Positions 42,336-51,530 of a stretch of 64,000 nucleotides of DNA are shown here, piece after piece. The translations under genes were made by a program, and so were the position numbers. The DNA comes from Pontibacter flavimaris (lineage in GTDB: Bacteria; Bacteroidota; Bacteroidia; Cytophagales; Hymenobacteraceae), in NCBI RefSeq assembly GCF_001907195.1, contig NZ_LVWA01000005.1, positions 310,001 through 374,000 of the forward strand, written 5' to 3'. The first letter of the stretch is position 1, and the number at the start of each line of letters is the position of its first letter. The notes beneath the pieces are model-generated. The model searched no databases. It was not told the origin of the DNA and saw only the letters and a list, made by a program, of their open reading frames with translations.

Positions 42336-44273
42336 ATGAAGTATAAACTTACCCGCAACGTATGGCGCTACACCCTGGCGGCCATCCTCTCCCTCGTCGC
42401 CTTACAAACCCACGCCTCCGATACCCTGAACGTGGTGACGCACAACCGCTTGACGGTAGTAACTGACCCTAGCCAGGGCAATAATTACTACAAGGCCTGG
42501 GGCGTGTTCCCATCCAAAGTCGAGGATATCCGAAGTATAAAGCTGAAGCTGCGCCTTGGCTGTCCTGATGGTATGCGCTGCGCAGATTGGGACTACAAAG
42601 ACCACATCACCATCCGCCGCACAGGTGGCGTGAAAGGCGAGTCGCAGGACATCGAGATTGGCCGCATGCTGACGCCTTATGGCGGGGCTTTTGGCAAAGA
42701 ATGGACTTTCGACTGGGAAGTGGACATTACCGACTTCAGCCTGCTGCTGCGCGATAGCGTGGAGATAGAGTATAACCACACCGGCTGGGAACCGAATGAG
42801 GACCGCGGCTGGACCGTGACAATGGACTTCGAGGTCGTGAAGGGCAAACCGGCCTGGGAGCCTATCTCGATACAGAAAATCTACGACGGCGCCTACCGCT
42901 ACGGCGACCCGGCCAACCCGATCGAGAACGCACTGAAGCCGACCACGTTTACGGCGGATAAAAATGCCGCTTTCGCCCGCCTGCGCGTGGTGCAGACCGG
43001 TCACGGCATGGACAAGCCCGACAACTGCGCAGAGTTCTGCAGTAAGTTCCGGGAAGTATACTTCGACGAGAAACTCATCGACAGAAGAGACATCTGGAAA
43101 AAGTGCGGCGAGAATCCGCTTTACCCACAGGCCGGCACCTGGGTGTTCGACCGTGCTGACTGGTGCCCCGGCGATCTGATGCAACCCGACCTGTTCGACC
43201 TGCCCGTGAAGCCCGGAACGCAGCATGCCGTGGACATCAACATGGAGGCTTATACTTCCTCGGATCCGAGCGCTGACGAATACATCACGGCCTACCTCAT
43301 CCAGTATAAAAAGCCTGCCGCCAAAAACGACGTGGCCATCACCGACATCATCCGCCCATCCCTGAAGGACGCGCACCGTCGCCAGAACCCGGCCAACGTG
43401 CAGCCGCAAATCGTGGTGCGTAACATGGGCGCAGCGCCGCTTACAAGTATGCAAATCAGTTACGGCACCAAGGGCTTCTCTAAAAAGAAGTATAACTGGA
43501 CCGGCAACCTGCAGCCGTCAGGCTATACGATTATCGCCCTGCCCGGCGAGATCGAGAGCAACCCAGGGCAGAACACCTTTGAGGTGGAGCTGCAGCGGCC
43601 AAACGGTAAAAAGGACAAATATGCGGCCGACAATAAAATGAATAGCACTTTTGAGGCGGTGCCACGGCATGGGGGCACGGTGATCGTGTACCTGATGACG
43701 AACAACCAGCCGGAGCAGAACAGCTATGTGCTGCAGGACAGCAAAGGTAAAGTGCTGAGCGAACGAGCCGCCGGGTCCCTGAAGGCAAATACCCTGTACC
43801 GCGACACAGTGCAATTGACTATTGGCAAGTATGAGTTTATACTTCAGGATAGCGGCGGAAACGGGCTGGAGTTCTGGGCCAACCCGCGCGGCGGCAGGGG
43901 CAAGGTACGCCTGCTGAACCAGGATGGCGCCATGCTGCAGGATTTCGAGTCTGACTTCGGCTCTTCGGTGCGCTATGCCTTTGAGGTGGGCACGCCGGTG
44001 GCTCCTGTTACGGACCAAACCTCTTTCGGCCTCTACCCAACCCGCACAAACGACTCCACCACCTTCGATTATTACGCCAACCTGCCGCACGACGTGGTCG
44101 TGCAGATCGTGACGGACCCGGGCGACGAGGTAGTGCTAGAGAAAAAGTATGAGCAGCTAAAGGAGGGCGTGTTTTCCTACGACCTGAGCCAGCACCCGAA
44201 GGGCCGCTTTTACCTGAAAGTATATGTGGACGGGGAGGAGAAATTTAAAAAGCGCATCCGTCTCAAAGAGTAA
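42336..44273 (+). CDS. PNGase F-like peptide-N-glycosidase with T9SS sorting domain
   Basis: 645 residues with a signal peptide (about 1-28). Residues 30-325 match PNGase F, which cleaves the Asn-GlcNAc amide of N-glycoproteins. Asp86 in CADWDYKD corresponds to PNGase F Asp60, and Glu233 in NCAEFC to Glu206. RADWCPGD and the paired cysteines are also conserved. By eye, the position of Glu118 seems to be His148 (YNHTGW). Residues about 325-560 are additional beta-rich sequence. The last 80 (LYPTRTNDSTTFDYY...KGRFYLKVYVDG) look like a type IX secretion sorting domain, so the enzyme is probably surface-attached or secreted. The region upstream is repeat-rich; a strong terminator follows. Confidence 0.88.
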   Translation: MKYKLTRNVWRYTLAAILSLVALQTHASDTLNVVTHNRLTVVTDPSQGNNYYKAWGVFPSKVEDIRSIKLKLRLGCPDGMRCADWDYKDHITIRRTGGVKGESQDIEIGRMLTPYGGAFGKEWTFDWEVDITDFSLLLRDSVEIEYNHTGWEPNEDRGWTVTMDFEVVKGKPAWEPISIQKIYDGAYRYGDPANPIENALKPTTFTADKNAAFARLRVVQTGHGMDKPDNCAEFCSKFREVYFDEKLIDRRDIWKKCGENPLYPQAGTWVFDRADWCPGDLMQPDLFDLPVKPGTQHAVDINMEAYTSSDPSADEYITAYLIQYKKPAAKNDVAITDIIRPSLKDAHRRQNPANVQPQIVVRNMGAAPLTSMQISYGTKGFSKKKYNWTGNLQPSGYTIIALPGEIESNPGQNTFEVELQRPNGKKDKYAADNKMNSTFEAVPRHGGTVIVYLMTNNQPEQNSYVLQDSKGKVLSERAAGSLKANTLYRDTVQLTIGKYEFILQDSGGNGLEFWANPRGGRGKVRLLNQDGAMLQDFESDFGSSVRYAFEVGTPVAPVTDQTSFGLYPTRTNDSTTFDYYANLPHDVVVQIVTDPGDEVVLEKKYEQLKEGVFSYDLSQHPKGRFYLKVYVDGEEKFKKRIRLKE

Positions 44274-44301
44274 TTCCCGACAAACCACACATCAAACACC
44301 G

Positions 44302-44341
44302 CCGCCTGCAAGCACCCCGTCTTGCAGGCGGTTTTTTTTTT
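44302..44341 (+). terminator. Strong terminator after PNGase
   Basis: Perfect 11-bp stem CCGCCTGCAAG / CTTGCAGGCGG, 8-nt loop, then ten Ts. Confidence 0.95.
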
Positions 44342-44632
44342 CAGGCCTTCCCACCACATCATGGCCACCTCCTTCCTCAAAATATTTTTTTTGCCTAATT
44401 GTCAGATTTCCTCTCTGTGTTTTCTCTTGTTTTAGCGGTTGCGTGTGCGTGTACACCAGACGTTAGGCTTATTTAAGTACAAATTTTCCTGATAAACTAC
44501 AAGGGTGATTAATTACTCAAAGTAGGCAGTACTTCTTAAAATTTTCTCTAAAGTATTTTTATATTAAATAAAGTCAACCTACTTTGGTAACAATTTCGTA
44601 AAGAAGGTCCCAAATTCACCATATTCCATCTG
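44342..44632. other. AT-rich upstream region of the ROK regulator
   Basis: About 290 nt, AT-rich, no gene. TACTTTGG near 44580, with TTTTTATATTAAA upstream, resembles a -7 element but is one base short of TAnnTTTG. No clear operator is seen. Confidence 0.4.
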
Positions 44633-45850
44633 ATGTTTGGCAAACAGGTTGCTTATAAAAGGAACATCGCAAAGCATTTATACTTTGCCGGTGACCTGTC
44701 GTGTGCTGACCTCAGCACCCTCACAGGTAAGAGTGTCCCTCTTACTGCCCGCTTGCTGGGCGAGCTGGTTAACGAGGGAACGGTGGTCGAGACAGGCTAT
44801 GCCCTCTCCACCGGTGGCAGGCGACCGCAGATGTACTCGCTGAGGCCGGATTTAATGTATGTGGTGTCTGTTGCGATGGATCAGCTCATTACCCGCATCG
44901 CCCTGCTGGACATGCACAATAACTACATTGGAGAGGTACATAAGGTGGAATTGCCATTGGCAGATAATCCCGATGCCCTGCAGCAACTGGCCCGTCATCT
45001 CACACAATTTATAGCGCAGACAGGCGTTCCTGCTGACAAGATTATTGGCGTTGGTATCGGTATGCCGGGATTTGTGGATGTTATAAAAGGAGTCAATCAC
45101 TCATTTCTGAATAACGGGCAGTTCAGCCTGGTCACGTACCTGGAGTCTGAAATCAAGCTTCCGGTTGTGATTGACAACGACTCTAGTCTGGTGGCCCTGG
45201 CTGAGCATAAATTAGGCACTGCCAAAGACAGGCAGAACGTCATGGTGCTGAGCATCGGCTGGGGCATTGGACTGGGGATGGTGCTGAACGGGGCCCTGTT
45301 TAGGGGGCACAACGGGTTTGCAGGCGAGTTCAGCCATATCCCCATCTTTATGAACGACAAGATGTGCAGCTGCGGCAAGAGCGGCTGCCTCGAGACCGAG
45401 ACCTCCCTGGTGGTGGTAGCGGAGCGGGCGGTTGAGGGGCTTAAGTCGGGCCGGGCCTCGATGCTGCAGGGGCTTACGCTGGTTGATATGGAAGCAACCT
45501 CTAACGCTATTATGGAGGCAGCGCTGAAAGGAGACCGCTTCGCCATCGAGCTATTCTCAGATACGGCTTATAACATAGGCAGGGGCGTGGCCACGCTGAT
45601 ACATCTCCTTAACCCGGAGCTGATCGTGCTCAGTGGCAGGGGATCTGTGGCCGGTAAGCTCTGGATGGCCCCACTCCAACAGGCGATCAACGAGCACTGT
45701 ATTCCTAAAATCGCCGAAGACATGGAAATCAAAGTATCAACATTTGGGTACGAGGCAGAGATCATTGGCGCGGCGGCGCTGGTGATGGAACACTACGACA
45801 CCTTAAGCCTGGGGAAAAGCAAAACGGTAGGCCAGCATCAGGGAGTTTAG
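44633..45850 (+). CDS. ROK family transcriptional regulator (NagC/Mlc-like)
   Basis: 405 residues, about 100 longer than ROK sugar kinases because of an N-terminal winged HTH (about 5-70, IAKHLYFAGDLSCADLSTLTGKS...GRRPQMYSL). The ROK sugar-binding half is present (GIGMPGFVDV, IDNDSSLVALAEHKLG, GFAGEFSHI) with the zinc motif CSCGKSGCLE. The N-terminal ATP-binding DxGxT motif is not conserved (VAMDQLITRIALLD), which argues for a regulator and not a kinase. It precedes two SusC/SusD pairs and hexosaminidase/sulfatase genes, so GlcNAc or a derivative is a likely effector. This placement replaces the usual hybrid two-component or ECF/anti-sigma regulator. Confidence 0.9.
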   Translation: MFGKQVAYKRNIAKHLYFAGDLSCADLSTLTGKSVPLTARLLGELVNEGTVVETGYALSTGGRRPQMYSLRPDLMYVVSVAMDQLITRIALLDMHNNYIGEVHKVELPLADNPDALQQLARHLTQFIAQTGVPADKIIGVGIGMPGFVDVIKGVNHSFLNNGQFSLVTYLESEIKLPVVIDNDSSLVALAEHKLGTAKDRQNVMVLSIGWGIGLGMVLNGALFRGHNGFAGEFSHIPIFMNDKMCSCGKSGCLETETSLVVVAERAVEGLKSGRASMLQGLTLVDMEATSNAIMEAALKGDRFAIELFSDTAYNIGRGVATLIHLLNPELIVLSGRGSVAGKLWMAPLQQAINEHCIPKIAEDMEIKVSTFGYEAEIIGAAALVMEHYDTLSLGKSKTVGQHQGV

Positions 45851-45913
45851 CCCGGTACTGACCTTGAATTACATGCAATGGGTATAAAATTTTCACAATC
45901 AAAACTGTTTTCT

Positions 45914-48900
45914 ATGAGGAATTTGATTACTAAGCAGTTCGTGCTTTGTTTGCTCCTGTGCTTGGTTACAGGATTGGCGTTTGCGCAGCAGAAACGAACC
46001 ATCACTGGCACAGTGAAAGATGACAAGGGAACCCCCTTGCCTTACGCGTCGGTACAGGTAAAGGGAACTACGACCGGAACAACCACCGGTGACGACGGCA
46101 CATTCAGCCTATCTGTGGATGAAGGGGCTGTTCTGGTGGTAAACTCGCTGGGTTTTGACTCCAAGGAAGTAAGTGTTGGTACCAGCAACACGATTGAAGT
46201 AACCTTGGGCAGCAGCAGCAGCCAGCTAAGCGAGGTAGTAGTAACAGCACTGGGCATCGAGCGGGAAAAGAAATCGTTGGGCTACGCCATGCAGGAAGTG
46301 GGAGGCGAAAGCCTGGTAGAGGCCCGCGAGGCCAACGTTACCAATGCGCTCTCCGGTAAGGTTGCCGGCCTGCAGATTACGCGCTCCAGCAACGGACCCG
46401 CAGGCTCTTCCAAGATCATACTTCGCGGAAACAACTCTCTGGTAGGCGATAACCAGCCGCTGATCGTGGTGGACGGAGTGCCCATCGACAACACTGCCGG
46501 AAGAACGAACAACGACTTCTGGAACCCGGGTCTGGATATGGGCAACGGCCTGTCTGATATCAACGCAGAGGATATTGCCAGTATCTCCGTACTGAAGGGC
46601 CCTGCTGCCGCAGCGCTGTATGGCTCAAGAGCAGGTAACGGCGTTATCCTGATCACGACCAAAACCGGCAAGGCACAGGAAGGGCTGGGCATCACTATTT
46701 CTTCCACTATCGGCTACGACGAGCCCTTTACCCATCCGGAGATACAGGACGCGTTTGGCCAAGGCACGGAAGGCAGCTACAGTGAGCAGTCAGGGCTTAG
46801 CTGGGGCCCTAGAGCCGAAGGACAGACAGTAGTGGACTGGAAAGGGGAGAGCGTGCCCCTGCGCACCTACGACAACATCGGAAACTTTGCTAGTAGGGGC
46901 TTGCACTCCAGCCAGAACGTATCGTTCCAGCAGCAGTTTAAATCTACCTCTGTCTATACTTCCTTCAATCGCTTCGACAACGAGGGCGTGGTGCCCGGGG
47001 TAAAACTGACCCGCAACAGTTTAACGGCGAGGGCTGTAAGTAATTTCGGAGAAGGTGAAAAGTGGACAACGGATACCAAGATTCAATATATCGAATCTAA
47101 CGCAGAGAACAGGCCGGTTGGCGGCACCAATGCCAACAACTCCTTTGCTACCCTGTACATGCTGCCCCGCTCACTTGATATCCGCGAGTTTAACCCGTCG
47201 GTGAACGAACAGGGAAATATGATCTGGTACGGAGGAGGAAACCAGATGAACCCCTACTGGAACAGCAAGTATAACCTGAACCAGGATATACGCGACCGGT
47301 TCCTCATGAACGGCTCTGTGAAGTATGCCTTCACTGACTGGCTGAGTGCCGAGATCAGGGGTGGCGCTGATATGTACTTCACCAACACAGAGAGCAAGTT
47401 ATACGGCGGCAGCCCCCAGGCAGCAGGCGGCAGATACAGCCTGGGCAAGCAGAACTTTACTGAAACTAACTACAGCACCCTGCTCACCGCCCAGAAAGAC
47501 AACGTGATCGGCAAACTGGGAGGTGCCCTTACCCTGGGCGGTAACCTGATGTCGCAGAAGTTCAGCTCTATTAACAGCAGCTCCGGCGAGCTGGTAGTGC
47601 CTAACCTGTTCTCTCTGAACAACGGCGTATCCAACCCTAGCGTTGGGCAGTCCTTACGGGAGAAAAGGATCAATTCTGTGTACGGTTCGGTAGGGTTTAA
47701 CTGGGATGGCTACCTGTTCCTCGACGCTACTTTCCGGAACGACTGGTCTTCTACTCTGAGCAAGGCCAATCGCTCCTACTTCTATCCTTCTGTGAGCGCA
47801 TCCTATGTGTTCACAGATATGCTGGAAACTACTGGTGCCACGCTTCCGTCTTGGCTGAGCTACGGTAAATTGAGAGCTTCTTATGCGGAGGTAGGTAACA
47901 GCCTGGAGGCCTACGAGCTGTACAATACCTACTGGATCGGGAAAGATCCTAACGGAAATACTACTGCCGGCCGCAACCCCGTGCTCTATAACCCCGACCT
48001 GAAGAGTGAACTGGTGAAGGGGTATGAGGCTGGTCTGGAAATGCGCTTCTTCGATGGCCGTATCGGTTTCGACCTGGCCTGGTACAAGTCTAACGCTACC
48101 AACCAGCTGATTAACCTGCCAATGGACCCGCTGAGTGGGTATAACAGTAGAAAGATCAACGCAGGCGACATTCAAAACAAGGGCGTGGAGCTGATGGTGG
48201 ATGCAGACGTGATCCGCAACCCGAACGGCTTTAACTGGAACATCTACGGCAACTTCTCCAGAAACCGAAACACCATTGAAGACCTGTACCAGGATATAGA
48301 ACTATATCAGCTGGGTGGCTTCGACAATGTGCAGGTGTATGCAGAAGTGGGCGGCAACTACGGTGAAATCTATGGCAGCACCTTTAAGCGGGTAGAGGAT
48401 TCTGAGAGCCCTTACAACGGACAGCTCTTACTCAACGAAGCGGGCCTGCCGCAGGTAGGCGAGCAAAGCGTGAAACTGGGCGATCAGCAGGCCGATGCGC
48501 TTCTGGGCATAGGCAACACGTTCAGCTACAAAGGCCTTTCGTTTTCCTTCCTGGTAGATGGCCGCTTTGGCGGTGAGATCTTCTCGGCTACCTTGGCGGC
48601 TATGCAGGAGACCGGCACAGCTGCCAACACGGTAAGAAACGGAGGCAGAGAGAGCTTTGTGGTGGAAGGCGTGGTGGAGGATCCCGCAACAGGGCAGTTT
48701 GCCGTGAACACGACAGAAGTTACGCCGCAACTCTACTGGAACGCTGTGGCAGGCGTGGGTAACCTCGGTATCACAGAGGCTAACCTGTACGATGCCACCA
48801 ACGTTCGCCTGCGCAACGTGCAGCTGAGCTACGCGCTACCAGGCAGCCTACTGTCTAAAACGCCGCTGCAGAGAGCCAGAATCGGAGTAACGGCTACCAA

Positions 48901-49039
48901 CGTGTGGCTGATCTCCAGCCACATGAAAGGCCTGGACCCTGAATCTGTTTTTGCGACAGGCTCTAACGCCACTGGATTTGAGAACGCCAGTATCCCTACT
49001 ACGCGCTCTATCCTCTTTAACTTAACGCTGGGCTTCTAA
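45914..49039 (+). CDS. SusC/RagA TonB-linked outer membrane transporter (second pair)
   Basis: 1041 residues from the ATG at 45914 (signal peptide MRNLITKQFVLCLLLCLVTG...FAQQ). A CarboxypepD_reg-like domain (ITGTVKDDKGTPLPYASVQVKG), SEVVVTALGIEREKKSLGYA TonB-box region, plug (IVVDGVPIDN, AAALYGSRAGNGVILITTKTG) and a full barrel follow. The GIEREKKSLGYA variant belongs to the SusC branch often paired with SusD-like_2 lipoproteins, which is what follows 20 nt downstream. Such pairs may import oligosaccharides or peptides; cargo is unknown. It starts 64 nt after the ROK gene and may be read through from it. Confidence 0.94.
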   Translation: MRNLITKQFVLCLLLCLVTGLAFAQQKRTITGTVKDDKGTPLPYASVQVKGTTTGTTTGDDGTFSLSVDEGAVLVVNSLGFDSKEVSVGTSNTIEVTLGSSSSQLSEVVVTALGIEREKKSLGYAMQEVGGESLVEAREANVTNALSGKVAGLQITRSSNGPAGSSKIILRGNNSLVGDNQPLIVVDGVPIDNTAGRTNNDFWNPGLDMGNGLSDINAEDIASISVLKGPAAAALYGSRAGNGVILITTKTGKAQEGLGITISSTIGYDEPFTHPEIQDAFGQGTEGSYSEQSGLSWGPRAEGQTVVDWKGESVPLRTYDNIGNFASRGLHSSQNVSFQQQFKSTSVYTSFNRFDNEGVVPGVKLTRNSLTARAVSNFGEGEKWTTDTKIQYIESNAENRPVGGTNANNSFATLYMLPRSLDIREFNPSVNEQGNMIWYGGGNQMNPYWNSKYNLNQDIRDRFLMNGSVKYAFTDWLSAEIRGGADMYFTNTESKLYGGSPQAAGGRYSLGKQNFTETNYSTLLTAQKDNVIGKLGGALTLGGNLMSQKFSSINSSSGELVVPNLFSLNNGVSNPSVGQSLREKRINSVYGSVGFNWDGYLFLDATFRNDWSSTLSKANRSYFYPSVSASYVFTDMLETTGATLPSWLSYGKLRASYAEVGNSLEAYELYNTYWIGKDPNGNTTAGRNPVLYNPDLKSELVKGYEAGLEMRFFDGRIGFDLAWYKSNATNQLINLPMDPLSGYNSRKINAGDIQNKGVELMVDADVIRNPNGFNWNIYGNFSRNRNTIEDLYQDIELYQLGGFDNVQVYAEVGGNYGEIYGSTFKRVEDSESPYNGQLLLNEAGLPQVGEQSVKLGDQQADALLGIGNTFSYKGLSFSFLVDGRFGGEIFSATLAAMQETGTAANTVRNGGRESFVVEGVVEDPATGQFAVNTTEVTPQLYWNAVAGVGNLGITEANLYDATNVRLRNVQLSYALPGSLLSKTPLQRARIGVTATNVWLISSHMKGLDPESVFATGSNATGFENASIPTTRSILFNLTLGF

Positions 49040-49059
49040 ATTTTAACTGCATTACTGAA

Positions 49060-50964
49060 ATGAAGAATATACTGAAGAAATCATGTGTGCTGATGGCAAC
49101 AGGCCTGTTGCTGACCTCATGTGAGAAGTTCGAAGAGATCAACGTGGACCCGGTGGCGGCAAACGAGGATCAGGTGCAGACAGAGTACTTTATCAACAAC
49201 TCCATTGTCAGCGCCCAAATGAATCCGGACGTAGCCGAGCGCTCGTTTGTGCTATACTGGAAAACCGCGGCCCACTACCAGGAAGATGAAGGCTTCTCCG
49301 CAGGCTACCACGACGACGGCTGGACAACAGCCTACTACAACCAGGTGGCAAGCTGGCTGAACGCAGCCAACACGGCCATCGAGATAGCCAACCTACAATT
49401 GGAGAAAGGCACCGCAAAGGCTTATACAGGTAACCTGCTGCAGGTAGCTCGCATCTGGAGAGCTTACCTGATGAGCGAGATGTCTGACAACTTCGGCCCT
49501 ATTCCTGTCAACGCGTTCCAGGGAGAAAACCCGGAGTTCTCGGATGTGAAAACGGTGTACTACTTTGCGCTGGATGAACTGAAGGACGCGCAGGCAAAAC
49601 TGGACCTGACGGTGGAGAACCCCCAGAGCCTGGATAAGCAGGATCCGGCATACGGCTACGACTACCTGAAGTGGAAAAAGTATGCCAACTCCCTGCGCTT
49701 GCGCCTGGCCATGCGCCTGTCGGAGGTAGATCCCTCCAAGGCGCAGGCCGAGTTTGAGGATGCCGCCAAAGGTGAGCTGATCATGGCACTGGACGAGACC
49801 TTTAAGGTAAAGGAAAAACCGGGCTGGGACGCCCTGTCCGGCGTGATGAGCCGTGAGTGGAACCCGCAGTTTCTGTCGGAAACCCTGTTTAACACCTACT
49901 TTAACCTGGGCGGCATCGAAACGGAGAGCCAACTGCCGGCATCATACCATGAATTTGTGAAGCCCGCCAACTGGATGGGACAGAAGTTTGAGGACCACTT
50001 CGCTACTAAAACCAACAACCCTTCCGCAGGCTACTGGTTCAATGGATTGCCTAACGCCATAGACCCCCGTGCCTATGAGGCTTTTGCGCTTCCCGGCGAT
50101 TTTTCTAACCCTGATTTCAGCTTTTACCCGTCCTGGACAACCAGCGCCAGAACTACTAAGCGTAACCTGGTTGATGCCGCTGGCAACGTTGTAAAAGAAA
50201 TAGACGCAGCCTATACCTGGAACCCAGGCATTAACGGCGAGTGGGGAGCGAAAGGAGCTAAAAACAAGGTGTCCTACTACTTCTCCGGCACAGTGCCGCG
50301 CATGTCGCAGGAGTTTAGAGGCAGCCAGAGCGAGCGTGTATTCTTTGCCCCCTGGGAGACCTACTTCCTGTTGGCCGAAGGTGCACTGCGTGGCTGGAGC
50401 TCCCCAATGGGTGCCCAGGAAGCCTACGAAGCAGGCATCATCCGCAGTTTTGAGTACTGGAACGTACCTATGGAAGATTACCTGAGCTCGGAGGAGTATA
50501 ACAGAAACGGTACTTCCGTAAGCTGGGGCCACACCGCAGAGCCGCCCGCCACTTACACGATGGAGTATGAGAACGGCTACACCGGCCAGAACGGCGCGGC
50601 TACCATAAAGTACCCTGATAACGGGTTGTACAAGGATGGGGCGGTGAAGAATGACCTCCTGACAAAGATCATCACGCAGAAGTATATCGCGCAGTTCCCG
50701 TGGTTGCCGCTGGAGGCCTGGAGCGACCACAGGAGGCTGGGCCTGCCGTTCTTTGAGAACCCCGCCGTGGAGAACCCGATTCCGGATCTGCCGGCGCTTA
50801 CCTCTTCTAACTACATGGATAGCAGAGTGGAGTTCTTCCCGCAGCGACTCAAGTACCCGTCTAGTCTGCAGAATGCCAACCCAGCTGGCTATCAGCAGGC
50901 GGTTGGGTTCCTAGATGGGCCGGATGCGGTGTCAACGCCGCTGTGGTGGGCACAGAAACAATAG
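49060..50964 (+). CDS. SusD/RagB-type nutrient-binding lipoprotein (SusD-like_2 branch)
   Basis: 634 residues. Lipoprotein signal with Cys21 in LLTSC, followed by EKFEEINVDPVAANED, the typical start of the SusD-like_2 family. The helical core shows NLLQVARIWRAYLMSEMSDNFGPIPV, YLKWKKYANSLRLRLAMRLSEVDP and the C-terminal IITQKYIAQFPWLPLEAWSDHRRLGLP. It is longer than most members of its branch (about 480-550). It lies 20 nt downstream of its SusC and precedes a strong terminator at 51033, so the ROK-SusC-SusD unit ends here. Confidence 0.92.
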   Translation: MKNILKKSCVLMATGLLLTSCEKFEEINVDPVAANEDQVQTEYFINNSIVSAQMNPDVAERSFVLYWKTAAHYQEDEGFSAGYHDDGWTTAYYNQVASWLNAANTAIEIANLQLEKGTAKAYTGNLLQVARIWRAYLMSEMSDNFGPIPVNAFQGENPEFSDVKTVYYFALDELKDAQAKLDLTVENPQSLDKQDPAYGYDYLKWKKYANSLRLRLAMRLSEVDPSKAQAEFEDAAKGELIMALDETFKVKEKPGWDALSGVMSREWNPQFLSETLFNTYFNLGGIETESQLPASYHEFVKPANWMGQKFEDHFATKTNNPSAGYWFNGLPNAIDPRAYEAFALPGDFSNPDFSFYPSWTTSARTTKRNLVDAAGNVVKEIDAAYTWNPGINGEWGAKGAKNKVSYYFSGTVPRMSQEFRGSQSERVFFAPWETYFLLAEGALRGWSSPMGAQEAYEAGIIRSFEYWNVPMEDYLSSEEYNRNGTSVSWGHTAEPPATYTMEYENGYTGQNGAATIKYPDNGLYKDGAVKNDLLTKIITQKYIAQFPWLPLEAWSDHRRLGLPFFENPAVENPIPDLPALTSSNYMDSRVEFFPQRLKYPSSLQNANPAGYQQAVGFLDGPDAVSTPLWWAQKQ

Positions 50965-51530
50965 TAACCTGTTAGCTAGAATACCGTCTGGCGTAGGTGA
51001 TACCAGTACTGTCTTGGACGGTCCCTGTTAGTAAAAAAGTTAATCTTCTTTATTGTAGTATTTTACAAGGGAAGATTAACTTTTTTTATTAGCTTTACTT
51101 TATGTAGGACAAGAAACAAAAATTGGTAATTTTATGGGCTACCCTAGTTGCCATATATCATACCTTTTAAAGAGTAGAGGAACTACAAGTTGTCATTTTC
51201 GGGGGCAAGCATAACAGGGGATATACCTTCTTATTTTTTTGCGTGAACGACCACATTTCGAGTCATTAAATATTGCTTGTGTTAAATAATTGTTATATGT
51301 TTAATAGCTTTTTAAGCCAAAGGAAAACAAAGAAATACATGTGTAAACGCGTGTACGAACTTGCTTTGATTTGCTTAAAACCTGATCAGCAGGAAAAATA
51401 ACCTCTATAACATTAAGCTACTGCACGCTAGCCACATCGCCGACGCCACTATTCTATACTACACGACACAGTCAGAGAAACTATCAAACACAACAACCTA
51501 ATAAATCCAACTAAAAATGATAGTGCGTAT
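50965..51530. other. AT-rich 566-nt spacer upstream of the third SusC
   Basis: After the terminator (51033-51087) the sequence is clearly more AT-rich than the surroundings and contains no AAGTATA/TATACTT motif. It has no gene. It should hold the promoter of the third SusC/SusD pair, but I cannot point to a convincing TAnnTTTG element. Confidence 0.5.
51033..51087 (+). terminator. Long-stem terminator after SusC/D pair 2
   Basis: Perfect 16-bp arms AAAAAAGTTAATCTTC and GAAGATTAACTTTTTT separated by a 22-nt loop, ending in a run of T. The A and T flanks allow action in both directions. Confidence 0.88.

Noticed and set aside
44633-45850. ROK protein as a ManNAc or GlcNAc kinase
   Set aside because: It has an N-terminal HTH and lacks the DxGxT ATP motif, so regulator is the better call.
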